A stretch of 64,000 nt of DNA from CAYFYS01 sp965202905 (lineage in GTDB: Bacteria > Pseudomonadota > Alphaproteobacteria > MPNO01): assembly GCA_965202905.1 (NCBI GenBank), contig OZ241868.1:248001-312000 (forward strand), given 5' to 3'. The position numbers and the translations under genes were made by a program. This document shows, piece by piece, positions 26,200 through 34,263 of the stretch. The notes below the pieces were generated by a model. The model was not told the DNA's origin. It ran no database searches and worked only from the letters and a program-made list of their open reading frames with translations. The stretch's first letter is position 1, and each line of letters opens with the position of its first letter.

Positions 26200-26303
26200 C
26201 GCTCCGCGCTTGCGGTCGTCCCGGGTTCGACAAGCCGGTTGAAGCCTGTCGGGGATGCGGATATAAGGCCGCGCTCATTTGGCACAGGGACGGTAAACAA
26301 CCA

Positions 26304-26726
26304 ATGGCCGTTGAACGAACCCTCTCGATCATCAAGCCCGACGCGACCCGCCGCAACCTCACGGGTCTGATCAACGCGCGTCTGGAGTCAGCGGGCCTTC
26401 GGATCGTCGCTCAGCGCCGCCTGCGACTGGGCCCGGAACAGGCCGAACGGTTCTATGCCGTCCACGCCGAGCGGGCCTTCTTCAACGATCTTTGCGCGTT
26501 CATGTCCTCCGGCCCGGTCGTGGTCCAGGTGCTGGAAGGCGAGGACGCGGTTGCCAGGAACCGCGCGGTAATGGGGGCGACCAACCCGGCCAATGCGGCG
26601 AAGGGAACGATCCGCGACGAATTCGGCGAATCGGTCGAGGCGAATTCGGTGCACGGCTCCGATTCCACGGACAACGCCGCCATCGAGATCGGGTTCTTCT
26701 TCGCCGATGTCGACATCGTGGGCTGA
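26304..26726 (+). CDS. ndk: Nucleoside-diphosphate kinase
   Basis: A complete 140-residue Ndk that transfers the gamma phosphate between nucleoside triphosphates and diphosphates. The start RTLSIIKPDATRR, the P-loop-like MGATNPANAAKGTIRDEFG and the catalytic His117 in NSVHGSDS are intact. The ATG at 26304 has no strong Shine-Dalgarno site (AGGGACGG about 12 bases upstream). About 200 bp after the stop to the convergent purN end hold no gene and no clear terminator hairpin. Confidence 0.97.
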   Translation: MAVERTLSIIKPDATRRNLTGLINARLESAGLRIVAQRRLRLGPEQAERFYAVHAERAFFNDLCAFMSSGPVVVQVLEGEDAVARNRAVMGATNPANAAKGTIRDEFGESVEANSVHGSDSTDNAAIEIGFFFADVDIVG

Positions 26727-26931
26727 GACGTCCCGGATCGGAGCGGAAAGTACGCCATCGACGCTGGCGCGATTATCACGCGGCGGCGCTGAGGGCCGCG
26801 AAGATCGGGAAGCCGCGCCAACCGGCCGGGCGGCGCTCCCTTCGGCGTGGATGTCGAAAGCCGTTGCCGGCTCTCCAGGCTTGGCAATTCCGGGCGCGCC
26901 CATATCCGGTCGGTTTACCGAAAACAAAGAT

Positions 26932-27588
26932 TCAGCGAGGCGGCGCGGGCACGAAAAGAGCTTCGCCCGCCGCGACGGACCCTTCGATCTCCACACGCTC
27001 CCCGCGCACCGCGACGCGCCCTTCGGCGATCAGGCGCACGGCCAGCGGATAGATCCGGTGCTCGGCCTCCAGCACCCGGGCGGCGAGCCGTTCGGCATCG
27101 TCATCGGGCAGGACCGCGACCGCGGCCTGGACGATGATCGGACCCGCATCCATCGCCGCACGCACGAAGTGGATCGTGCATCCCGTGATGCGGACTCCAT
27201 CGGCCAGGACGCGCGTATGGGTATCCAGGCCCCTGTAGGCGGGCAGCAGGGACGGATGGACGTTAATCAGCCGGTCGCGCCAGCGCCCGACGAACCAGTC
27301 GGTCAGGAGCCGCATGAAACCGGCCAGGCAGACCAGCGCGCAGCCCGATCCGGCAATCGCCCGGTCGAGCGCGCGCTCAAAGGTCTCGCGGCTCTCGAAC
27401 CCGCGATGGTCGATCACGCGGGTTGGGATCCCCGTGCGCTCGGCGCGGCCGAGCCCGGCCGCATCGGCGCGGTTGGAGACCACCAGGCCGATCTCGGCCG
27501 GATAATCGGGCTCCGCGCAGGCATCGATCAGAGAGTGCAGGTTCGAACCGCGTCCGGAGATCAGGATGGCGAGCTTCAGCCGCGCCAT
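26932..27588 (-). CDS. purN: Phosphoribosylglycinamide formyltransferase
   Basis: PurN (218 residues) formylates GAR with 10-formyl-tetrahydrofolate in purine synthesis. LISGRGSNLHSLIDA binds the phosphate; INVHPSLLPAYRGLDTH holds the catalytic Asn and His, and MDAGPIIVQA the catalytic Asp. The ATG at 27588 overlaps the end of purM by 13 bp, the common purM-purN order. Confidence 0.96.
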   Translation of the reverse strand: MARLKLAILISGRGSNLHSLIDACAEPDYPAEIGLVVSNRADAAGLGRAERTGIPTRVIDHRGFESRETFERALDRAIAGSGCALVCLAGFMRLLTDWFVGRWRDRLINVHPSLLPAYRGLDTHTRVLADGVRITGCTIHFVRAAMDAGPIIVQAAVAVLPDDDAERLAARVLEAEHRIYPLAVRLIAEGRVAVRGERVEIEGSVAAGEALFVPAPPR

Positions 27589-28601
27589 GCCGCGCCGTTG
27601 TCGGACAGATGCACCGCCGGCAGATCGGGCGTGCGCGGCACCACCGCACCGATCGGCCACACCTGCTCGCCTGCCGACACCAGGATGCGCCGCACTTCGT
27701 CGGAGTCGCCCGGATCGACGATCGCCGCCATGCCGATCCCGCAATTGAACGTCCGGGCGAGCTCGACGGGCGGCACCGGGCCGGCCTCGGCGAGCCAGGC
27801 GAACATGTCCGGCAAGGGCCAGGCCGCCGGGTCGATCTCGACCGCAAGCCCGTCGGGCAAGACGCGCGCGATGTTGTCGATCAGCCCGCCGCCGGTGATA
27901 TGGGCAAGCGCGCGCACCAGGCCGGCCCGGTGAGCGGCGAGTGTGGAACGGACATAAATCCGGGTTGGCCTCAGCAGCTCTTCGGCGAGGCTTGCCATGG
28001 AGAACGGCGCCCGGTCGTCGTAGGCGAGCTTCGCATCCGCGACGATGCGGCGAACCAGCGAGTATCCGTTGGCATGGACACCGCGCGAGGCAAGGCCGAG
28101 AACGGTACAGCCTTCCCTGACCGTTGCCCCGCTCAGCAGGTTCCCGCGCTCGGCCGCGCCTACCGCGAAACCGGCCAGATCGTAGTCTCCGGCGCCGTAG
28201 AAGCCCGGCATCTCGGCCGTCTCGCCGCCGATCAATGCGCACCCGGCTGCCTTGCAGCCCTCGACGATGCCCGCAAGCACATCCTCGGCGACGGCGCGTT
28301 CGAGCCGGCCGGTCGCGAAATAGTCGAGGAAAAACAACGGTTCAGCGCCCTGAACGACGATATCGTTCGCGCACATCGCCACCAGATCGATGCCGATGGT
28401 GCGGTGCGTTCCGCTGTCGATGGCGATCTTGAGCTTGGTGCCCACGCCGTCGGTCGCAGCTACCAGGACCGGATCGTCAAAACCCGCCGCCTTGAGGTCG
28501 AAAAGGCCGCCGAACCCGCCGATCTCGCCCATTGCGCCGGCCCGGGCGGTCGATCGCGCCATCGGCCGGATCGCATCCACCAAGTCCGCGGCGGCGTCCA
28601 C
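27576..28601 (-). CDS. purM: Phosphoribosylformylglycinamidine cyclo-ligase
   Basis: PurM (AIR synthetase) closes the imidazole ring. GAMGEIGGFGGLFDL, DPVLVAATDGVGTKLK, IGIDLVAMCANDIVVQGAEP and ALIGGETAEMPG are standard. The only conventional start is the GTG at 28601, yet conserved N-terminal residues (RYKQAGVDVDA) are encoded upstream of it in the same frame, back to a TAG at 28662-28664. In that extension the only near-cognate start is ATT at 28635-28637, with GGAG about 5 bases upstream, so a rare AUU start (28637) is possible. Housekeeping gene, otherwise intact, 341 residues from the GTG. Confidence 0.93.
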   Translation of the reverse strand: MDAAADLVDAIRPMARSTARAGAMGEIGGFGGLFDLKAAGFDDPVLVAATDGVGTKLKIAIDSGTHRTIGIDLVAMCANDIVVQGAEPLFFLDYFATGRLERAVAEDVLAGIVEGCKAAGCALIGGETAEMPGFYGAGDYDLAGFAVGAAERGNLLSGATVREGCTVLGLASRGVHANGYSLVRRIVADAKLAYDDRAPFSMASLAEELLRPTRIYVRSTLAAHRAGLVRALAHITGGGLIDNIARVLPDGLAVEIDPAAWPLPDMFAWLAEAGPVPPVELARTFNCGIGMAAIVDPGDSDEVRRILVSAGEQVWPIGAVVPRTPDLPAVHLSDNGAAWRG

Positions 28602-28782
28602 ATCGACCCCGGCCTGCTTGTATCGGGAACGGTTAATAACTGCTCCGCAATGTCGGTAATGCTACTATAGGCGGGACGGGCCGGCGTCGGCGCTCCTCCG
28701 GAGCTTTCGAGGATAGTTGAACGGCGGCGGATTTCAATCGTCGGATTTCCATGTTCGGTTGGCGTCTCGGAGAGCGACAACG

Positions 28783-29973
28783 ATGACATTCCTCCTCGGC
28801 GCCGCGCGGATCGGCGGGCTCGCTGCGGTGATCTTCGTTGCCGCCGCGGGAGGAGCGGAGTCCCCGGCCGCCGACGATTCGGTATTTCGGGTCGCCGGGA
28901 TCTCGGTGGATGCGACCGCCGAGAACGCGAATGCGGCGCGCGAACTCGCCATCGCCGAGGGCCACGCACTCGCTTTCCAGCGTCTGATCGGCCGCATCGT
29001 CCAGGCCACCGATTCGGCCAACGTCCCGCGCCTGGGCCATGCCGAGTTGGCTCCGATGGTCCGCAGCTTCGAGGTAGCGAACGAAAAGACCTCCCGGGTC
29101 CGGTATCTCGCCCGGCTGACCTTCCAGTTCGACCGCAAGTCGGTGCGCCGGTTCCTGCGCGCGATCGGCATCCCGTTCGCCGAAACCAGGGGTCCGCAGA
29201 CGCTGGTCCTGCCGGTCTTTCGCAGTGCCGGCGCCTACTTGCTGTGGGACGAACCCAATCCGTGGCGCGAGGCCTGGTCCAACCTCCCGGAGACGGGCGA
29301 GCTGGTTCCGGTGGTCATCCCCCCGGGCGATCTTCGGGATGTCCAGGACATCAGCGCCGCGCAGGCCGCGAGCGGAAACCCGACCCGGCTGCAGGCGATC
29401 GCCGCGCGCTACAACGCCGCGGAGGTCGTGGTCGCCATCGCGGCGCTGTCGCGCGGCATCGACAGGCGCCCGGTGGTTGAGGTGAGCCTGAGCCGCTACG
29501 GCCGCGCCGCCGCCGACCAGACGATCATCGAAAGCCACCAGGCGACGGCGACCGAGATGCTGGACCGGCTCATTCAGTCCGCGGCGCGCCGCACCGCGCA
29601 TGGACTCCAGGACGCATGGAAGGCGCGCCACCTGCTACGCTTCGATCAGGAAAGCTATCTCGAGGCGGTCGTTCCCATTGCCGGGCTCGCGCAATGGGTG
29701 CGGATATCCCGCAGCCTGACCGAGATCCCCTCGATCGAGCAAAGCCAGATCCTGTCGCTTTCCCGCAGCCAGGCGCGCATCCGGCTGCGCTATTACGGCG
29801 ACCGGCATCGGCTCGCCAGCGCGCTGGTCCGCGAGGGCCTGCGGCTGTCCCAGGAGGACGAGGACTGGGTGCTTCGCCTGGCCAGCCGGGAGGCGGACCG
29901 GGAAAACGCCCAGGCGCTGCCGGAAAGCGCCACGGTGACCATCGAGGACTCCGAAGAGACCGGGCCGGAATGA
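28783..29973 (+). CDS. DUF2066 domain protein, probable exported
   Basis: A 396-residue protein with an N-terminal signal-like segment (FLLGAARIGGLAAVIFVAAA, then GGAESPA). The body has VDATAENANAARELAIAEGH and FQRLIGRI near residues 50-75 and RYLARLTFQFDRKSVRRFLR near 110, which are characteristic of DUF2066. The function is unknown. It diverges from purM and its stop overlaps the ATG of the phosphatidyltransferase gene (ATGA), starting a four-gene run with an AI-2E permease and HdaA. This order is familiar from Rhodospirillales-type genomes, which suggests an envelope role for the first members. Confidence 0.85.
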   Translation: MTFLLGAARIGGLAAVIFVAAAGGAESPAADDSVFRVAGISVDATAENANAARELAIAEGHALAFQRLIGRIVQATDSANVPRLGHAELAPMVRSFEVANEKTSRVRYLARLTFQFDRKSVRRFLRAIGIPFAETRGPQTLVLPVFRSAGAYLLWDEPNPWREAWSNLPETGELVPVVIPPGDLRDVQDISAAQAASGNPTRLQAIAARYNAAEVVVAIAALSRGIDRRPVVEVSLSRYGRAAADQTIIESHQATATEMLDRLIQSAARRTAHGLQDAWKARHLLRFDQESYLEAVVPIAGLAQWVRISRSLTEIPSIEQSQILSLSRSQARIRLRYYGDRHRLASALVREGLRLSQEDEDWVLRLASREADRENAQALPESATVTIEDSEETGPE

Positions 29974-30515
29974 ACATCCCCATCACGATCACGCTGGCGC
30001 GGCTTCTGGCCGTCCCGCTGATCGTGTATCTGATCGTCGAGGGCACATATGGCTGGGCGTTCGTCGCCTTCGTGCTCGCCGGCGCATCAGATGCCGTCGA
30101 CGGGACGATCGCCAAGCTGCTCCACCAGCGCTCGCGCGCCGGACGCGTCCTCGATCCGCTCGCCGACAAGACCCTGATCGTCAGCGTCTACGTCGCGCTC
30201 GGCCTGCTGGGCGAGATCACCGTGCCGGTGGTGGCCATCGTCGTGCTGCGCGATTTCCTGATCGTTTGCGGCGCCGGGCTGATGGTACTGCTTCATGCGC
30301 CGTTCCCCGACCGTGCGGCCGATCTCAGCCGGATCAACACCGCCGTCCAGGTTTTCTTCGTGACCGTCGTGCTGGCCGATCTGGCAATCTCGCTCGATCT
30401 TCCCGGCGTGATCGAGGCGCTGGGATATTTGGTGATCGCCTCCACCGTCGCCTCGGGATGCTGGTACCTGATCTGGTGCTGGCGCCGGCTGTTGCGGCTG
30501 GAACGTGCGCAATGA
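29970..30515 (+). CDS. CDP-alcohol phosphatidyltransferase family membrane protein (PgsA-like)
   Basis: A 181-residue integral membrane enzyme with about five hydrophobic segments. The family signature DGx2ARx8Gx3Dx3D is seen as SDAVDGTIAKLLHQRSRAGR then VLDPLADK, with Lys in place of the usual Arg after the Ala. Such enzymes exchange CMP for an alcohol; PgsA makes phosphatidylglycerol phosphate. The start is fixed by the 4-bp overlap with the DUF2066 gene and it overlaps the next ATG in the same way. Whether this is the main PgsA or a paralogue cannot be told. Confidence 0.88.
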   Translation: MNIPITITLARLLAVPLIVYLIVEGTYGWAFVAFVLAGASDAVDGTIAKLLHQRSRAGRVLDPLADKTLIVSVYVALGLLGEITVPVVAIVVLRDFLIVCGAGLMVLLHAPFPDRAADLSRINTAVQVFFVTVVLADLAISLDLPGVIEALGYLVIASTVASGCWYLIWCWRRLLRLERAQ

Positions 30516-31588
30516 GTCGCGACCGCGGGCTCGCGCTCTGGCTTCTCGGCCTGCTGGCTTTCCTGATCGTCGTTTACCTGCTGCGCTCGATCCTGCTGCC
30601 CTTCGTGCTGGGCATGGCGGTTGCCTATTTCCTCGACCCGGTCGCCGATCGGCTGGAGCGGTGGGGATTGTCGCGCACGCTTGCGGCGACCGCCTTGACG
30701 ATCGTCTTCCTGATCGCCATCGCGGTCTTTTTCGTCCTCCTGGCGCCGTTGCTGCAATCTCAGGCGATGGGCTTCATCGGCCGGGCGCCGGTCTATGGGG
30801 AAATGCTGCGCACGGGCGCGGAGGAGGTGCTGAGCATCGTCCAGGCGAACATGTCGGAGGAGGACATCGCACGCCTGCGCGAAGCGGCCGGCGGCACGGC
30901 GGCCACCATCGTCGGCTGGCTCGGCCGGCTCGCATCGGGCATCTGGAGCGGCGGGCTGGCGCTGGTCAACCTGCTGTCGCTGATCGTGATCACCCCGATC
31001 GTGACTTTCTACCTGCTGCGGGACTGGGATGTGATCGTCGCCAGCGTCGATGGCTGGCTGCCGCGCGACAGGGCGGAGACCATCCGCGAGCAGGTCCGCG
31101 AGATCGACCGCACGCTGGCGGGCTTCGCGCGCGGCCAGGCGATCGTCTGTCTGGGGCTGGGGATCTTCTATGCGATCGGCCTGTCGCTGGTCGGGCTCGA
31201 ATTCGGCATCATCGTCGGGCTGGTCACCGGGCTGATCTCGTTCGTGCCCTATTTCGGCATGCTCACCGGGCTGGCGCTCGGCCTCGGACTCGCCTTCGCC
31301 CAGTTCGATACGTGGCAGCCGGTCGCGATGACCGCCGCGGTCTTCGCCATCGGTCAGATCGCCGAGGGCAATTTCGTCACCCCCAAGCTGATCGGCGACC
31401 GGGTCGGGCTGCACCCGGTCTGGATGGTCTTCGCGCTGCTGGCCGGCGGCGCGCTGTTCGGCGTCCTGGGCGTCATGCTCGCGGTCCCGGCCGCGGCGAC
31501 GATCGGCGTGCTGGCCCGGTTCGCCATCGCCCGCTACCAGGCGAGCCCGCTCTATGTGCGCGACGGCCCGCGTGACGATGGCTGCTGA
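30512..31588 (+). CDS. AI-2E family transporter (PerM-like permease)
   Basis: A 358-residue membrane protein of the AI-2E/PerM family. Hydrophobic segments near residues 8-45 and 60-80 precede a soluble loop (about 85-140), then further membrane segments with LVNLLSLIVITPIVTFYLLR, GIIVGLVTGLISFVPYFGM and EGNFVTPKLIGDRVGLHPVW, which are family hallmarks. The substrate of most members is unknown. It overlaps its upstream neighbour by 4 bp and the hdaA start by 11 bp, so all are co-translated. Confidence 0.9.
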   Translation: MSRDRGLALWLLGLLAFLIVVYLLRSILLPFVLGMAVAYFLDPVADRLERWGLSRTLAATALTIVFLIAIAVFFVLLAPLLQSQAMGFIGRAPVYGEMLRTGAEEVLSIVQANMSEEDIARLREAAGGTAATIVGWLGRLASGIWSGGLALVNLLSLIVITPIVTFYLLRDWDVIVASVDGWLPRDRAETIREQVREIDRTLAGFARGQAIVCLGLGIFYAIGLSLVGLEFGIIVGLVTGLISFVPYFGMLTGLALGLGLAFAQFDTWQPVAMTAAVFAIGQIAEGNFVTPKLIGDRVGLHPVWMVFALLAGGALFGVLGVMLAVPAAATIGVLARFAIARYQASPLYVRDGPRDDGC

Positions 31589-32228
31589 AACCCAGCTCCC
31601 GCTGGCGCTGGAGCGACGCACGGCCTATGGGCGCGAGGATTTTCTGGTCGCCGACAGCAACCGCGACGCGATGAGCTGGATCGATTCCTGGCCCGACTGG
31701 CCCGGGCGCGTTCTGGTGCTGTGCGGTCCCGAAGGCAGCGGCAAGACCCACCTTGCCCATGTCTGGCGCGCGGTCGCGGGCGCCGGGATGGTCGATGCCG
31801 GCCGCATCGAGCCGGACGCGGTGGGCGAAACCCATCTGGCGATCGAAGGGGTCGATGAGGCGGTCGACGACATCGGCCTGTTCCACGCGCTGAACCGGGC
31901 CAGGGACGCCGCCGTCGACATCCTCGTCACCACGCGGGTCGCGCCGGGGCTGTGGCGCGGCCGGCTCGCGGATCTCGCCTCGCGATTGCGCTCGGCACCG
32001 ACCGCCACCATCGGCCGGCCGGACGACGACCTGATCGCCGCCGTGCTGGCGAAGCTGCTATGCGATCGTCAACTCGATGTCGGCGCCGACGTGATCACTT
32101 ATCTCGTCCGGCGTATGGAGCGCAGCCTGGAGGCGGCCCGGCGCACGATCGATGAGACAGATGCGCTCGCGCTCGCCGAACAGCGGCCGATCACTGTCCC
32201 GCTGATCCGGCGGATCCTCGATCGATAG
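31578..32228 (+). CDS. hdaA: DnaA-related regulatory inactivator HdaA
   Basis: A 216-residue AAA+ protein homologous to the ATPase part of DnaA but lacking its DNA-binding domain. In alphaproteobacteria HdaA, with the beta clamp, promotes ATP hydrolysis by DnaA and limits re-initiation. QLPLALERR near the start is the clamp-binding motif (QxxLxL type). VLCGPEGSGKTHLAHVW is the Walker A region, and the Walker B region is LAIEGVDE. The ATG at 31578 was preferred because the clamp motif follows it. The 3' end overlaps the convergent amidotransferase gene by 38 bp. Confidence 0.88.
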   Translation: MAAETQLPLALERRTAYGREDFLVADSNRDAMSWIDSWPDWPGRVLVLCGPEGSGKTHLAHVWRAVAGAGMVDAGRIEPDAVGETHLAIEGVDEAVDDIGLFHALNRARDAAVDILVTTRVAPGLWRGRLADLASRLRSAPTATIGRPDDDLIAAVLAKLLCDRQLDVGADVITYLVRRMERSLEAARRTIDETDALALAEQRPITVPLIRRILDR

Positions 32229-32955
32229 CCAGCCCGTCGAGCCAGGCCGCCAGCACCGCCCGCCCGGCGGCGTTACAGGCCGGCGCGAGGCGCGCGCTGT
32301 CGGCGCGCAGGGTCTCGACCGAGAGCCCGGCCGCGGCGATCTCCACCGCGTGGCCGACGAACCAGGACTCCAGCGCCGCCGGGCCGGTCTCCAGATGGAA
32401 CTGGAGGCCGAGCCCGCTGGCGCCCCAGGTGAAGGCCTGATTCGCGCACGCCGCGCTCGACGCCAGGTGGACCGCGCCGTCGGGCATGTCGAACGTATCG
32501 CCGTGCCAGTGCAGCACCGACAGCCCCGGCACGCCGATCGGGGCCAGGCAGGACTCTCGTCCGGCCGCGCTCAGGCTCACCGGCGACCAGCCGATTTCCC
32601 TGACGCCCGAAGGGTAGACCCGTGACCCCAGGGCCCTGGCCATGAGCTGCGCGCCGAGGCAGATGCCGAGCGTCGGCCGGTCGGCGGCCAGCCGCGCCTC
32701 GATCAGGGCCGTCTCCGGCCGCAGGAAGGGATAGGACTCGGTCTCGTAGGCGCCGATGGGCCCGCCGAGGACCACCAGCAGGTCCGGCTCGGCCGGATCG
32801 ATCGCGGCGAGGTCTTCGCGCGGACCATCGACGTGGCCCACCGCGACGCCGCGCTCGACCAGCAGCGGCGCCAGCAGGCCGAGATCCTCGAACCCGACAT
32901 GGGAAATGACGGTTGCGGTGCGGATCCCGCCGGGCGCGCCGGGTTCAGCGCTCAC
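32191..32955 (-). CDS. Class I glutamine amidotransferase-like protein (GuaA N-like)
   Basis: A 254-residue stand-alone GATase1 domain. VVLGGPIGAYE, the nucleophile elbow LGICLGAQLMARALGSRV and the GLQFHLETGP His-Glu pair give a full catalytic triad. Proteins of this type are annotated as glutamine amidotransferases or gamma-Glu peptide hydrolases (PuuD/YfeJ-like). The GTG at 32955 sits 8 bp inside the end of rnd, so it is coupled to rnd. Its 3' end overlaps that of hdaA from the other strand. Confidence 0.83.
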   Translation of the reverse strand: MSAEPGAPGGIRTATVISHVGFEDLGLLAPLLVERGVAVGHVDGPREDLAAIDPAEPDLLVVLGGPIGAYETESYPFLRPETALIEARLAADRPTLGICLGAQLMARALGSRVYPSGVREIGWSPVSLSAAGRESCLAPIGVPGLSVLHWHGDTFDMPDGAVHLASSAACANQAFTWGASGLGLQFHLETGPAALESWFVGHAVEIAAAGLSVETLRADSARLAPACNAAGRAVLAAWLDGLAIDRGSAGSAGQ

Positions 32956-34099
32956 GGCGGACGATCCGCAGATCGCCATCGTCGACGGTCAGCGCGATCC
33001 GGCCGTGCTTGAGCGCCAGCGCATCCTTGCCGAAGATCTCGCGGCGCCAGCCGCGCAGCGCCGCGACATCGGCCTCGTCGCTGGCCGCGATCGCCTCGAT
33101 GTCGTCGACCGTGGCGATCAGCTTCTGGGCGACGCGGTTCTCCTCGCAGCGCATCTTGAGCAGGACCTTGAGCAGATCGGCAGTCGGCCCGATGTGGTCG
33201 ACCGGCGGCGGAAACGGCCTGGGGTCGGGATAGGTCGAAGGCAGGGCCGCCCGAACCTCGGCTACAACGTCGATGATGGCCTGCGCCGTCTGTTGGCTGA
33301 TCCGGCCGCGGCCCAGCGCGCGCAACCGGGACAGATCCTCGGGGGACTGGGGCTCCTGCGCGGCGATCTCGCTCAGCGTCTCGTCGCGCAGGATCCGGTT
33401 GCGCGGCACGTCGCGGCGTTGCGCCTCCGCCTCGCGCCAGGCGGCGAGCTTGCGGAAGATCGCGATGTGGCGAGGCTTGCGCAGCCGGTTCTTGACCCGC
33501 TTCCAGCCGTCTTCCGGCGTCTGGCGGTAAGTCGCCGGGTCGGTGAGCGTCGCCATCTCCTCGGACAGCCATTCGGCCCGGCGGTTCTCCGCAAGCTGGG
33601 CGGACAGCTTGTCGTAGACCACCCGAAGATGGGTCACATCGGAAATCGCGTAGTCGATCAGCTTCTTGCTCAGCGGCCGGCGCGACCAGTCGGTGAAGCG
33701 CTGCGACTTGTCGATCGTCGCCCGGGCGAGCTTCGAGACCAGCCGGTCGTAGCCTGCCGATTCGCCGAAGCCGCAGACCATCGCGGCCACCTGGGTGTCG
33801 AACAGTGGCGCCGGCACGCGCCCGTCGAGGTGATAAAAGATTTCCACATCCTGGCGCGCGGCGTGGAAGACCTTGAGCACGCCGGCGTCGTTCATCAGCG
33901 CAAACAGCGGCGCCAGATCGATGGTCTCCGACAACGCGTCGATCGCCACCGCCTCCCCGGCGCCGGCGACCTGGACCAGGCACAGGCGCGACCAGTACGT
34001 CTTGTCGCGGATAAACTCGGTATCGACGGTTATGTAGTTCGATTGACCGACCCGACCGCAGAACGCGCTGAGGGCGTCGGTATCGACGATGAGATCCAT
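32945..34099 (-). CDS. rnd: Ribonuclease D
   Basis: RNase D (384 residues), a 3'-5' exoribonuclease acting in tRNA and rRNA 3' maturation. The DEDD active site is visible: TVDTEF (Exo I), FHAARQDVEIF (Exo II) and YAISDVTHLRVVYDKL (Exo III). Two HRDC domains follow, the first around PRNRILRDETLSEIA and the second in the C-terminal 120 residues. The ATG at 34099 was chosen because homology starts directly after it. Divergent from aspS across about 160 bp, which should hold both promoters. Confidence 0.95.
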   Translation of the reverse strand: MDLIVDTDALSAFCGRVGQSNYITVDTEFIRDKTYWSRLCLVQVAGAGEAVAIDALSETIDLAPLFALMNDAGVLKVFHAARQDVEIFYHLDGRVPAPLFDTQVAAMVCGFGESAGYDRLVSKLARATIDKSQRFTDWSRRPLSKKLIDYAISDVTHLRVVYDKLSAQLAENRRAEWLSEEMATLTDPATYRQTPEDGWKRVKNRLRKPRHIAIFRKLAAWREAEAQRRDVPRNRILRDETLSEIAAQEPQSPEDLSRLRALGRGRISQQTAQAIIDVVAEVRAALPSTYPDPRPFPPPVDHIGPTADLLKVLLKMRCEENRVAQKLIATVDDIEAIAASDEADVAALRGWRREIFGKDALALKHGRIALTVDDGDLRIVRRER

Positions 34100-34263
34100 G
34101 GCGTGGTCTATACACCGTTTCCCCGAACCGGCAAAGCCGGGCCGTTTCGGACCCTCGGTTTGCTTGACAAGACCGGTCGCCCATGCGCTCTTGCGCCCGC
34201 CTCGCGGCGCCGCCCCCACGCCGTCGCGAGGCCGTCCCAAGACCGATCGACAGAGGCAGACCG

